A stretch of DNA of 14,178 nucleotides from Acidobacteriaceae bacterium (GCA_019245255.1 JAFARV010000387.1:1-14178), one strand, 5' to 3'. Positions 1 to 7,552 are shown, counted from the stretch's first letter. Numbers and translations: made by a program. Notes: generated from the sequence alone by a model not told the origin.

Positions 1-542
1 TTGAGATCGCCGTTCTTGTACGCGAACCGGACCACTGAATTCGTGTTGCCGATATAGAGCCACTGCGGATCCTTTCCGACCGGGTAAAACGCGATTCCAA
101 AAGGCTGCTTCAGGCCGGTTGCGAATATGGATCGCTGCTGCGGCTTGCCATCGCTGGTGATGCCGCGGAAAACTACAATTTTGCCGCCATGAGTATCGGC
201 AACGAATATGTCTCCGTTGGGCGCAGTCAAGATCTTGCGGGGTTCTGTAAGCCCTTCGTTTGTGAAGAGCTGAACCTTAAAGCCGGCCGGCGCTTGAGGC
301 CAAGCATTGGCAGGCCGGGGCTCGACCGTGGGCGGGTTGCCAACGCCCGGCGTCGCGTAGGGCTTCGGGAGATCGTCTACCGTAATCTTCCGGAATGTGC
401 CGGGCTTCTCTTTCTGGTAGTCAGTGAAGGCCGCCGTACCGGTAAGAACGTTGTTCGAGTCAGAGGAATCCGCTAACAAAGCTGGGGTAGTTACAAATCC
501 GATCGAAGCTGCCAAGGCAAGCCATCGCACGGGTATGTTCAT
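1..542 (-). CDS. Exported PQQ-dependent sugar (sorbosone-type) dehydrogenase family protein, N-terminal part
   Basis: This gene runs off the left edge, so only about 180 N-terminal residues are visible. The start ATG (540-542) is preceded by a strong Shine-Dalgarno AAGGAG (549-554) at 6 nt spacing. The N-terminus looks like a Sec signal peptide: R6, a hydrophobic stretch at about 7-23, and a likely cut after A24 (LLA|DS). A proline-rich linker follows, then beta-propeller-like blades from about residue 85, including ILTAPNGDIFVADTHGGKI and a second blade with GLKQPFGIAFYP and LYIGNTNSVVRF. This resembles the soluble glucose/L-sorbosone dehydrogenase family, which oxidises sugars or aldoses in the periplasm using PQQ. 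The PQQ-binding and catalytic residues lie beyond the edge, so the enzymatic activity is inferred and a plain NHL/SMP-30-like propeller is possible. It lies 51 nt downstream of hisA on the same strand, but its strong ribosome binding site and unrelated role suggest an independent gene. Confidence 0.8.
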   Translation of the reverse strand, partial: MNIPVRWLALAASIGFVTTPALLADSSDSNNVLTGTAAFTDYQKEKPGTFRKITVDDLPKPYATPGVGNPPTVEPRPANAWPQAPAGFKVQLFTNEGLTEPRKILTAPNGDIFVADTHGGKIVVFRGITSDGKPQQRSIFATGLKQPFGIAFYPVGKDPQWLYIGNTNSVVRFAYKNGDL

Positions 543-593
543 CTATAGCTCCTTATTTTTGCCAACTTATTTGACACGGGCCGAAGCCTCCTG

Positions 594-1301
594 TTACGCA
601 ATGGCAGTATTGAACGCACGCAACTCGTCGAGCTTCAGGAAGCCCGTGTAAATTGACATGCCAACTGCGCAGTGAATCCCGAGGGCCGTCAGAGCCCGAA
701 TGTCGTCCATGGTCGTAATGCCGCCCGCGGCTGTAATCTCATGTCCGGTGCTGGAGCGGAGTGTGCGAAACCACTCGAGATCGGTTCCCTGCATCATTCC
801 TTCTTTGTCGACATAAGTACACAGGAAGCCCGAGCAGTAAGGTTCGAGGTCTCGCAAGATCTCCGACGCGGTCCAGTTGGTGGACTCCTGCCAGCCCTTC
901 ACAACTACGCGCCCGTCCTTGCTGTCGAGGGCCAGAATGATTCGCTCAGCCCCGACGGTTTCTGAGAGTTCCCACAGGAACCTGCGGTTTGGGCCGTCAG
1001 TCAAAAACGCCGCCGTTCCGACGATGACTTTCGCCGCACCTTGCGCAAGGAGTTCTGTTGCGCGCTGTGTACTTCGAACGCCGCCACCGGCGCGGATGGC
1101 ACTGTTCGAGGCCAGGTATTTGACGGTCTCCGCATTGGAGCCTTTGCCGAACGCGGCATCGAGATCGATGACCTGAATCCACGGAAACCCGGCAAACATT
1201 TCGACCATTTCCTGCGGCGATTTGCCTTCGAGAACTTTCTCCCTGCCCTGCCGGAGTTGAACGACCTTGCCATCCATGAGGTCGATGCAAGGAATAATCA
1301 T
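594..1301 (-). CDS. hisA: HisA, ProFAR isomerase
   Basis: This is 1-(5-phosphoribosyl)-5-[(5-phosphoribosylamino)methylideneamino]imidazole-4-carboxamide isomerase. It performs the Amadori rearrangement of ProFAR to PRFAR in the cytoplasm, the fourth step of histidine synthesis. At 235 residues it has the usual length of a (beta/alpha)8 barrel. It begins MIIPCIDLMDGKVVQL, with the catalytic aspartate D7 at the end of strand 1 and the second aspartate D126 in IILALDSKDG. The phosphate-binding signatures RAGGGVRS (70-77) and AAGGI near residue 190 are present. Its ATG overlaps the end of hisF by 4 nt, and it is the last gene of the his operon. I see no terminator in the 51 nt after its stop. 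HisA is preferred over the paralogue HisF because the sequence opens with IIPCIDLMDGK rather than the HisF-type RIIPCLDV, and a clear HisF lies next door. Confidence 0.97.
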   Translation of the reverse strand: MIIPCIDLMDGKVVQLRQGREKVLEGKSPQEMVEMFAGFPWIQVIDLDAAFGKGSNAETVKYLASNSAIRAGGGVRSTQRATELLAQGAAKVIVGTAAFLTDGPNRRFLWELSETVGAERIILALDSKDGRVVVKGWQESTNWTASEILRDLEPYCSGFLCTYVDKEGMMQGTDLEWFRTLRSSTGHEITAAGGITTMDDIRALTALGIHCAVGMSIYTGFLKLDELRAFNTAIA

Positions 1302-2062
1302 GCGACTGGCCGCACGGGGACATGCGCCTCTTCGAGCACGTGTTTGAGATCCGCAACGGTGTACTTACCGTAGTGAAAAATCGAAGCGGCAAGCGCGGCA
1401 TCCGCGCAACCATCAGTAAGGACGGTGACGAAGTCTTCCGGTTTGCCTGCACCACCGGAGGCGATCACAGGAACCGTGGTCTTTTTTGCAACGGCCTTGG
1501 TGAGATCGCAATCGAAGCCGGTCTGCACACCATCAGTATCCATGGAAGTGAGCAGGATCTCCCCTGCCCCGAGTGCTTCACCGTTTTGCGCCCACTCGAC
1601 GGCATCGATACCTTCATCGTGCCGGCCACCTTTTGTGTAGACGTTCCACTTGCATGCACCCGAGCGCCTGGCATCTATGGCGAGCACGACGGCCTGTGTG
1701 CCAAACTCAAGGCTGAGTTCGCGAATGAGCTCCGGGCGGCGTACAGCAGCCGTATTTATGCTTACTTTGTCGGCCCCCGCCAGGATAATTTTGCGCGCAT
1801 CCGCAACCGATCGAATTCCACCTCCGACCGTCAGCGGTATAAAGACCTTTCGGGCAGTGCGCGCCACCACGTCGGCCATGATCTCACGCGCGTCGCTGGA
1901 TGCCGTGATGTCGAGGAACACCAATTCATCGGCGCCTTGCTGGTTATAGCGGTCGGCCAATTCCACGGGATCGCCGGCGTCACGCAGGCCAACAAAATTG
2001 ACTCCCTTTACCACCCGCCCGGCGGTGACATCAAGGCACGGAATGATGCGTTTTGAGAGCAT
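1298..2062 (-). CDS. hisF: HisF, imidazole glycerol phosphate synthase cyclase subunit
   Basis: This is the cyclase subunit of the HisH-HisF complex. It uses ammonia from HisH to convert PRFAR into imidazole glycerol phosphate and AICAR, the latter feeding purine synthesis. At 254 residues it is typical in length. It starts MLSKRIIPCLDVTAGRVVKG, with catalytic D11, and the second catalytic aspartate D130 is in VVLAIDARR. Phosphate-binding segments VGGGIRS (79-85) and ASGGAGKPEDF are visible, as is the family motif TSMDTDGV. Its ATG shares one base with the hisH stop (TGATG), the classic arrangement for coupled translation of two subunits needed in equal amounts. It overlaps hisA by 4 nt at its 3' end. 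Confidence 0.98.
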   Translation of the reverse strand: MLSKRIIPCLDVTAGRVVKGVNFVGLRDAGDPVELADRYNQQGADELVFLDITASSDAREIMADVVARTARKVFIPLTVGGGIRSVADARKIILAGADKVSINTAAVRRPELIRELSLEFGTQAVVLAIDARRSGACKWNVYTKGGRHDEGIDAVEWAQNGEALGAGEILLTSMDTDGVQTGFDCDLTKAVAKKTTVPVIASGGAGKPEDFVTVLTDGCADAALAASIFHYGKYTVADLKHVLEEAHVPVRPVA

Positions 2063-2658
2063 CAGAGTTCAATGAAGTTTTTCATTACCTGCAGACCGAT
2101 GGCGCCAGATTTTTCAGGGTGGAACTGCACCGCATGAACATTGTCCTGTTCAAGCACCGCCGAATACGGATTCATGTAGGTGCATGTTGCCACGGTCGCG
2201 TCGATAACCGGCCCATAGTAGCTATGCGCAAAAAAAGTGAAGGGTTCGTTCGCGAGGCCGCAGAGCAGGCGAGCGGGCTTGACGAGCGCAAGTGAGTTCC
2301 ACCCCATGTGAGGGATGCGAGCGTCACCTATAAAGCGTTTCACTGTTCCCGGAAAGATGGCCAGCCCTTTGCTATCGAGCGATTCTTCACTCCCCTGAAA
2401 CAGGCACTGCAAGCCGACGCAGATGCCGAGAAATGGTGTGCCGGAGTGGATTTTATCGATGATCGGTTGCCGCAGGCCGAGGTCGTCCATGGCTCGCATC
2501 ATCTGGCCGAAATGGCCGACGCCGGGAAGAATAATCTTCTCCGCTTTGCTCACGATGGCCGGATCGTTGGTTGTCTGGTAATCGGCGCCGATCGCGTGCA
2601 GTGTGTTTTCGACCGAACGTATGTTGCCTGCGCCGTAATCGACGATGGTCGTCTTCAT
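2062..2658 (-). CDS. hisH: HisH, imidazole glycerol phosphate synthase glutaminase subunit
   Basis: This class I glutamine amidotransferase hydrolyses glutamine and passes ammonia through the HisF barrel. At 198 residues it is of normal length. The catalytic triad is visible: the nucleophile C80 in GICVGLQ, and H180 and E182 in QFHPEKSG. The oxyanion-region segment LPGVGHFGQMM (44-54) is also present. It starts MKTTIVDYGAGNIRSV, as is normal for the family. Its ATG overlaps the hisB stop by 4 nt, and its stop shares one base with the hisF start, so hisB, hisH and hisF form one translational chain. Confidence 0.98.
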   Translation of the reverse strand: MKTTIVDYGAGNIRSVENTLHAIGADYQTTNDPAIVSKAEKIILPGVGHFGQMMRAMDDLGLRQPIIDKIHSGTPFLGICVGLQCLFQGSEESLDSKGLAIFPGTVKRFIGDARIPHMGWNSLALVKPARLLCGLANEPFTFFAHSYYGPVIDATVATCTYMNPYSAVLEQDNVHAVQFHPEKSGAIGLQVMKNFIEL

Positions 2659-3242
2659 AACAGGCCCTTAGTGGACGGCAGTTGATCCTTCAGCCGCTCA
2701 TCGATGGAGCAAGCATAATGCATTGCACGCGCGAAGCACTTGAAAATTGCTTCAATTTTGTGGTGGTTGGAGCGGCCGTACATGATCTTCACATGGAGGT
2801 TAGTACCGAGATGATTGACGAAGCCCAAGAAGAAATCTTCGAGGAGTTCCGTCTGAAGATCACCCACATGAATGACGTTTACCTGCTGGTCATAGACGAG
2901 AGCAGGACGCCCGCCAAGATCCACGGCGGCCAACGCGAGCGTCTCGTCCATGGTCTGCACAAAATAGCCTGCGCGGTTGATCCCTTTTCGATCGCCTAAG
3001 GCCTTCGAAAAGAGCTGGCCGAGCACGATACCGGCATCCTCCACCGTGTGATGCTGATCGACATCGAGGTCGCCTTTCGCAGTGAGCGTCAGATCGAAAG
3101 CACCGTGTTTCGCGAACAGTTCGAGCATGTGGTCGAGGAAGCGGATGCCTGTCGAGATCTGGTATTGACCTGTTCCTTCGATCCGCAGGGACCCGCTGAT
3201 CCGGGTTTCTTTGGTATTGCGCTCGACACTCGCTTCCCTCAT
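2655..3242 (-). CDS. hisB: HisB, imidazoleglycerol-phosphate dehydratase (monofunctional)
   Basis: This enzyme dehydrates imidazole glycerol phosphate to imidazole acetol phosphate using Mn2+. The 195 residues correspond to the dehydratase domain alone; the N-terminal phosphatase domain of the enterobacterial bifunctional HisB is absent. Family signatures are FLDHML (35-40), DQHHTVEDAG (62-71, metal-binding His pair), SNHHKIEAIFK (158-168, second metal-binding His pair) and the C-terminal STKGLL. The ATG overlaps the stop of the upstream HAD phosphatase gene by 4 nt, and the 3' end overlaps hisH by 4 nt. The arrangement HAD phosphatase followed by HisB mirrors, as two separate genes, the domain order of bifunctional HisB. 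The HAD type here is different (see that entry). Confidence 0.97.
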   Translation of the reverse strand: MREASVERNTKETRISGSLRIEGTGQYQISTGIRFLDHMLELFAKHGAFDLTLTAKGDLDVDQHHTVEDAGIVLGQLFSKALGDRKGINRAGYFVQTMDETLALAAVDLGGRPALVYDQQVNVIHVGDLQTELLEDFFLGFVNHLGTNLHVKIMYGRSNHHKIEAIFKCFARAMHYACSIDERLKDQLPSTKGLL

Positions 3243-3958
3243 GCGTTGGCGTTCGAAGGGGCTCCTTCAGTAACAAGCGCTTCGAGTTCGTTGATGTCCT
3301 CGATCACGGCAAAAGCGCCAAATTGTCTGAGGATCGCGGCAATCTCTTGATGCCGGGGATTGTGGGGCGTTGAGACGCCAATGAACGGGACGCCCGCCGC
3401 TTGCGCGCTTCGCGCATCGTCAACCGTATCTCCCAGGTACCAAATCGTGTCATCGGGATAGCGCTGGATGATTAAGCGCAGACCGTCCGGCGCAGGTTTC
3501 GGATTCTCGACAGCCTCGTCGGTTACGATCGGGTCGAAGGGGATGGTGTCGGCATAGCGACGGAGCGTGATATCCAACTCGAACTTCGCCCGGCCGGTGA
3601 ATATCGCGAGCTGCGCCCGTTGTGACAATCTTTCCAGCAGACCGGCCCTGGGCATCCATTCTTCGTACCGGATCAGACCGTCACCGTTCTTGCCCAGAAA
3701 GACTTCGTTGAAATAGTCGACCACATTGGCGTAGTCAACGATCACTCCACGATCGCTAATCAGGCGATGTGACAGCAGCCAGTCGTTGTTCCAGCCTCCG
3801 GCGTTCTTGAAATCCTGAATGATATCGTGCGAAACCGTATCGCTGGTGAAGTGGCGTACCGTCTCGCGAATGGCTTCCCGGTAGGATCTCGATACTTCGA
3901 CCAACACACCGTCCATGTCAAAGACGAGAACGCCAGGTTTTTCGGCAGGATTTACCAA
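3239..3958 (-). CDS. HAD-IA phosphatase in the his operon, candidate histidinol-phosphatase
   Basis: This haloacid-dehalogenase superfamily phosphatase has all four motifs. Numbering from the chosen start, motif I is FDMDGVLVE (nucleophile D14, acid/base D16), motif II is IFTGR (T121), motif III is NPKPAP (K154) and motif IV is YLGDTVDD (D177, D181). A helical cap of about 100 residues between motifs I and II, containing NAGGWNNDWLLSHRL, marks subfamily IA. It resembles the uncharacterised phosphoglycolate-phosphatase-like group I know as TIGR01548; this is from memory and unverified. It is unlike the class IIIA phosphatase domain of HisB. I chose TTG at 3956-3958 because GGAG sits 5 nt upstream and no ATG precedes motif I. 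A longer frame from TTG 4024 would overlap hisC by 73 nt and lacks a ribosome binding site. It sits directly after hisC, which makes histidinol phosphate. Since no hisN-type, PHP-type or HisB-type phosphatase is present, histidinol-phosphate hydrolysis is the likely role. That is inference from context. Confidence 0.85.
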   Translation of the reverse strand: MVNPAEKPGVLVFDMDGVLVEVSRSYREAIRETVRHFTSDTVSHDIIQDFKNAGGWNNDWLLSHRLISDRGVIVDYANVVDYFNEVFLGKNGDGLIRYEEWMPRAGLLERLSQRAQLAIFTGRAKFELDITLRRYADTIPFDPIVTDEAVENPKPAPDGLRLIIQRYPDDTIWYLGDTVDDARSAQAAGVPFIGVSTPHNPRHQEIAAILRQFGAFAVIEDINELEALVTEGAPSNANA

Positions 3959-5049
3959 ATCTGCTCCAACTCGTTTAAGAAGCGTTGGATCTGATCGCGA
4001 GTCCCGACGGTGACCCGCACGCAACCTGGAAGCTCATAACTGCGATCACGGACCAGAACGCCGCGGTTGCGCAGCTCATCGCGAATGGCGATGGCGCGAT
4101 CGCCGGCCTCAAAGAGGACGAAATTCGCCTGGCTGGGAATGTACGAGATGTTCAGCTTTTCAAGACCGACATAGAGATGTTCGCGTGCGGCGAGAACTTC
4201 GAGCGCATAATCTTCTACAAAACGCTGATCTTGTATTGCGATGCGCGCGGCCATTGCTGCGAGCATGTTGACGCTGTAGGGCGATTGCGCTTTGCGAAGG
4301 TGGGCCACATTTGCCGCCTGCGACATCAGACAGCCGCACCGCATTGCCGCCATTCCATAGATTTTCGAGAAGGTACGACTGACGAACAGGTTCGGGTATT
4401 GAGATAAGAGCGGAAGCACCGTCACGCCGCTGAATTCGTAATATGCCTCGTCGACTAATACGGCGGCATTCTCGGCCTTCGCCAGGATGCGCTCGATCAC
4501 ATTCGCAGTCGTGCCAGTGCCGGTGGGGTTGTTGGGGTTGCCGATCAAAACTGCGCGAGTGGAAGCGGTAATACGCTCAAGCATCTCCTCAACCGGGAAG
4601 GCAAGCGTGCGTTCGCGGTAGTCGATCTCCCGCACGACGGCCCCGGCAAGCTGAGCGTAGAAGCGGTACATTGCGTACGCAGGCCGGAGTACCACTACTT
4701 CTTGTCCGTCGTCGACGAAGGTGTTTATAAGCAGCTGAATCGCTTCATCGGTGCCGTTTGCAAGAGTAAGTTCGTCGGCTGCGACTCCAAAATGAATTGC
4801 CAGTTCCTCAAGCGCGTGCTCGTATTCGGGATAGATGCTGAGATCGGCAGCCGTGAGATAGCGCTTGATGAAGTCGATTACATGGGGCGGCGCGCCAACG
4901 GTGTTCTCATTGAAGTCAAGGCGGAGCTTGTTTCTGCGGCCTCCTGTTGGAGGATGATAGGGAGCCATGTCGAGCACAGCCTGTCGTGGTTTCAACGTGT
5001 GTTGTTCAGTTAGGGTATTTCTGTCTTCGATCTGATTACTGATGGGCAA
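3952..5049 (-). CDS. hisC: HisC, histidinol-phosphate aminotransferase
   Basis: This PLP-dependent fold-type I aminotransferase converts imidazole acetol phosphate and glutamate to L-histidinol phosphate and 2-oxoglutarate. At 365 residues it is of usual length. Visible signatures are LDFNENTVGAPP near residue 44, the PLP-phosphate contact ANGTDEAI (97-104), IGNPNNPTG (169-177), DEAYYEF (200-206) and the Schiff-base lysine K229 in SRTFSKIYGMAAMRCG. The start is TTG at 5047-5049, supported by GGAGG at 5056-5060 with a 6-nt spacer. It overlaps the end of hisD by 14 nt. The first in-frame ATG, 27 codons on (M28), has no comparable site and would remove the N-terminal arm. Specificity for histidinol phosphate over phenylalanine or tyrosine follows from the operon position. 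Confidence 0.95.
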   Translation of the reverse strand: MPISNQIEDRNTLTEQHTLKPRQAVLDMAPYHPPTGGRRNKLRLDFNENTVGAPPHVIDFIKRYLTAADLSIYPEYEHALEELAIHFGVAADELTLANGTDEAIQLLINTFVDDGQEVVVLRPAYAMYRFYAQLAGAVVREIDYRERTLAFPVEEMLERITASTRAVLIGNPNNPTGTGTTANVIERILAKAENAAVLVDEAYYEFSGVTVLPLLSQYPNLFVSRTFSKIYGMAAMRCGCLMSQAANVAHLRKAQSPYSVNMLAAMAARIAIQDQRFVEDYALEVLAAREHLYVGLEKLNISYIPSQANFVLFEAGDRAIAIRDELRNRGVLVRDRSYELPGCVRVTVGTRDQIQRFLNELEQIW

Positions 5050-6283
5050 AACGAACCTCCACGGCGCGAGCGTGCGCCTCTAAGCCCTCCACTCTCGCAA
5101 GCGTGGTAATGGTGGGCGCCAGTTCCTCGAGAGCAGACGGGGATAGCTCTTGAACGGCAATCACTTTTACAAAATCAGCGGTTGAGAGCCCGCCGCGCTG
5201 GCGTGCGACTCCGCTGGTGGGAAGCACGTGGCTGGGGCCCGAAGCATAATCGCCTGCGGACTCGGGCGTATTCGCGCCGAGGAAAACCGTGCCGGCATTG
5301 CGAATAGAAGGCAGCAAAGATGGGTCGTGCAAACTCAAGTGCTCGGGGGCAAAGAGATTTGCGAATAGGCAGGCACAATCGAGGTCACCGAGCACGAATA
5401 TGGCACTCGAGTTGTCGATTGACTGTCGCGCAACTTCGGCAGTCGGCAGGTCTTCGAGTTGTGTTTCGATTTCCTGTTGTACGTCGTTTGCCAGCTTTTG
5501 CGAAGTGGTGATCAAGACGGCGCTGGCGATTACGTCATGCTCAGCTTGCGCGAGCATGTCGGCCGCGATCGCGCGAGGATCACCATCGGCCGCAATGATC
5601 ATGATTTCAGTCGGGCCTGCGATGAAGTCGATGCCGACTTCGCCTGCAAGCAGTTTTTTGGCGGCAGCTACGTAAGCATTACCGGGGCCTACGATCCGGT
5701 CTACCGTTGCGATGGTCTCGGTGCCGAGCGCCAGTGCTGCAATCGCCTGAGCTCCTCCGATGCGATAGAACTCGGTGATCCCGAGCATGTGCGCGCAGCC
5801 GAGAATCTCTCGCGAGGGTTTGGGAGACGTAACACAGATGCGGCGCACACCTGCCGTTTGTGCCAGGACTGCAGTCATCAGAAGGGTGGAGGGTAAGGGA
5901 TAGCGGCCCGACGGAATGTAGCACCCGACCGCATCCAGCGGGCGCACGATCCAACCTAATTTTCGCCCCGGTGAGAATTCGCGGAAGCAATCGCGAGGCA
6001 TCTGAGCCTCGGCATACTGACGAATGTTCGCGATCGCCTTTCGAGCGGCGCGACAAACTTCCGGGCTCATCGACGAGGCAGCCGACGATAGCTCATCAGC
6101 TGAAACAGCAAAGGGCTGATCGCCGAGTCCGTCGTACTGAGTAGCGTAGCGGCGCAGCGCCGCGTCTTTCTCTCGCCGCACTGCTTCGATGATCGGCCGC
6201 ACGACGTCGTCTACTTCGCTGGTCTGGCGCTTGCGGGCTACATTGAACCCGGTTGCCTCTCGATGGTCGAAGACAGGAATCAT
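5036..6283 (-). CDS. hisD: HisD, histidinol dehydrogenase
   Basis: This zinc enzyme carries out the last two oxidations, L-histidinol to histidinal to L-histidine, with two NAD+. At 415 residues it is slightly short but complete. The Zn ligands are visible as Q246 and H249 in LAQAEHD, D345 in SAGDYASGPSHVLP and H404 in VEGLEAHARAVEVR. The catalytic pair is E314-H315 in FAPEHLSL. The NAD and substrate regions GCYIPSGRYPLPS (120-132), IVGPGNAYV (197-205) and AGPTEIMII (222-230) are intact. Its ATG immediately follows the hisG stop (TAG then ATG, no gap), and no Shine-Dalgarno is evident, so it probably relies on reinitiation by ribosomes finishing hisG. The 3' end overlaps hisC by 14 nt. Confidence 0.98.
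   Translation of the reverse strand: MIPVFDHREATGFNVARKRQTSEVDDVVRPIIEAVRREKDAALRRYATQYDGLGDQPFAVSADELSSAASSMSPEVCRAARKAIANIRQYAEAQMPRDCFREFSPGRKLGWIVRPLDAVGCYIPSGRYPLPSTLLMTAVLAQTAGVRRICVTSPKPSREILGCAHMLGITEFYRIGGAQAIAALALGTETIATVDRIVGPGNAYVAAAKKLLAGEVGIDFIAGPTEIMIIAADGDPRAIAADMLAQAEHDVIASAVLITTSQKLANDVQQEIETQLEDLPTAEVARQSIDNSSAIFVLGDLDCACLFANLFAPEHLSLHDPSLLPSIRNAGTVFLGANTPESAGDYASGPSHVLPTSGVARQRGGLSTADFVKVIAVQELSPSALEELAPTITTLARVEGLEAHARAVEVRFAHQ
5056..5060 (-). promoter_or_regulatory. Ribosome binding site deciding the hisC TTG start
   Basis: On the minus strand this reads GGAGG, followed by a 6-nt spacer and TTG. It lies inside the last codons of hisD and is one of the best Shine-Dalgarno matches in the operon. 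This supports the non-ATG start of hisC over the later ATG. Confidence 0.75.
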
Positions 6284-7153
6284 CTACATTACTATTTTGT
6301 TCAATGGATATTCGACGATTCCCTGGGCGCCGGCATCTTTGAGTCTCGGGATGATGGTGCGCACGGTGGATTCATCGAGTATCGTGTTGACGGCCAGCCA
6401 TTCCTGGTCGCTGAGTTGAGAGATTGTCGGCTTCTTCAATGCCGGTAGCACCGAAAGCACGGCGTCGAGGTCGGTCGCCCGAACATTCAGCATTAAGCCG
6501 ACTTTGCCGAGCGCATTGATTGCGCCTTCGAGCAACATTCTGATGTCCTCGAGCTTGCGGCGCTTCCAATCGTCTTTCCATGCCGCGCAGTTGGCAATGA
6601 GCTGCGTGTTCGACTCGAGGACGGTTTCAAGAATACGGAGCTTGTTGGCTCGCAGCGAAGAGCCGGTTTCGGTGACTTCGACGATGGCGTCCGCAAGTTC
6701 CGGGGGTTTCACTTCCGTTGCGCCCCAACTGAACTCCACTTTAGCGTTGACACCGTTCTTTGCGAGGTAGCGTTTCGTAGTGGCGACCAATTCGGTCGCG
6801 ATGATCTTGCCCTCGAGATCCTTTACTGTTTTGAAGGAAGAGGACTCGGGCGCTGCGAGCACCCAGCGGACCTTACCGAAGCTCTGCTTGGCGTAAATAA
6901 GATCGGCGACAGTTTCGACCTGCGCTTCACTTTCTTCGATCCAGTCGCGGCCGGTCAGACCGCCGTCGAGCACGCCATCTTCGACGTAGCGAGCCATTTC
7001 CTGCGCGCGAATCAGCATGCACTCGATCTCCGGATCGTCGACGGCCGGAAAGTAACTGCGGCTGCTGGTTGTGATGTTGAATCCGGCTCGACGGAACAGG
7101 TCGATGGTTGCGTTCTCGAGGCTTCCCTTTGGAATCCCGAGCTTCAGCTTCAT
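6284..7153 (-). CDS. hisG: HisG, ATP phosphoribosyltransferase, long form
   Basis: This enzyme catalyses the first committed step, PRPP plus ATP to phosphoribosyl-ATP, and is the usual point of feedback inhibition by histidine. At 289 residues it is the long, hexameric form with a C-terminal ACT-like regulatory domain from about residue 205, so no HisZ partner is expected. Recognisable parts are LGIPKGSLENATIDLF (5-20), DGGLTGRDWIEE (63-74) and the PRPP-binding loop VEVTETGSSLRANKL (158-172). The start ATG overlaps the end of hisI by 4 nt, and hisD starts directly after its stop. The regulatory domain implies enzyme-level control in addition to the transcriptional attenuation proposed upstream. 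Confidence 0.97.
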   Translation of the reverse strand: MKLKLGIPKGSLENATIDLFRRAGFNITTSSRSYFPAVDDPEIECMLIRAQEMARYVEDGVLDGGLTGRDWIEESEAQVETVADLIYAKQSFGKVRWVLAAPESSSFKTVKDLEGKIIATELVATTKRYLAKNGVNAKVEFSWGATEVKPPELADAIVEVTETGSSLRANKLRILETVLESNTQLIANCAAWKDDWKRRKLEDIRMLLEGAINALGKVGLMLNVRATDLDAVLSVLPALKKPTISQLSDQEWLAVNTILDESTVRTIIPRLKDAGAQGIVEYPLNKIVM

Positions 7154-7536
7154 CGCTGAGCCCCATAAACGGCGTCCGGATCGTAGACCTTAGGTTCGGT
7201 TTCGATCCACTGGCCGTCGCGCCAAGTGCGATAGAAACAACTGTTGTAACCGTTGTGGCAGACTCCGGGTTCAGTGAGTTCGGCCTGGACCAGAAGCGCG
7301 TCGCCATCACAATCGGTTGCGATCGATTTGAGGTTGAGAAAGTGCCCGGAACTTTCGCCTTTGGTCCAGAGTTTCTGGCGCGAGCGGCTGAAGAATGTCA
7401 CGTGACCGGTGGAGATCGTCTTCTCAAGAGCGTCCCGGTTCATGTAGCCGACCATGAGCACGCGCCCCGAAGCAGCATTCTGTACGACGGCCGTAATCAG
7501 GCCGCTTTGTTTATCGAAATCGAGAGAGTCGCTCAT
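7150..7536 (-). CDS. hisI: HisI, phosphoribosyl-AMP cyclohydrolase (monofunctional)
   Basis: This enzyme opens the adenine ring of phosphoribosyl-AMP to give ProFAR, the third step. At 128 residues it is a cyclohydrolase domain only; the fused HisE pyrophosphatase domain found in HisIE proteins is absent. Signatures are SRSRQKLWTKGESSGH (50-65), the Mg/Zn motif DCDGDALLV (75-83, with C76) and the two further zinc cysteines C93 (GVCHNG) and C100 (SCFYR). It is the first structural gene of the operon. The Shine-Dalgarno AGGTGA (7543-7548) ends 6 nt before the ATG, just after the T run of the putative leader terminator. It overlaps hisG by 4 nt. HisE must be encoded elsewhere, since phosphoribosyl-ATP has to be converted to phosphoribosyl-AMP first. 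Confidence 0.97.
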   Translation of the reverse strand: MSDSLDFDKQSGLITAVVQNAASGRVLMVGYMNRDALEKTISTGHVTFFSRSRQKLWTKGESSGHFLNLKSIATDCDGDALLVQAELTEPGVCHNGYNSCFYRTWRDGQWIETEPKVYDPDAVYGAQR

Positions 7537-7552
7537 CGGCGTTCACCTAATG

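Noticed and set aside
579..588. GGC-ttcg-GCC mini hairpin between hisA and the downstream dehydrogenase gene
   Set aside because: The stem has only 3 bp and no T run follows, so it is not a credible terminator.
189..651. Plus-strand open frames of 95 and 75 codons at the left end
   Set aside because: They lie mostly opposite the exported dehydrogenase gene (and partly hisA), have no recognisable features, and the minus-strand gene has a strong ribosome binding site and signal peptide.
1322..2056. A 244-codon plus-strand frame opposite hisF
   Set aside because: It is a mirror of hisF with no family features; hisF is complete with both catalytic aspartates.
3959..4024. Extended N-terminus of the HAD gene starting at TTG 4024
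   Set aside because: It overlaps the conserved end of hisC by 73 nt, has no ribosome binding site and adds arginine-rich residues not expected ahead of HAD motif I.
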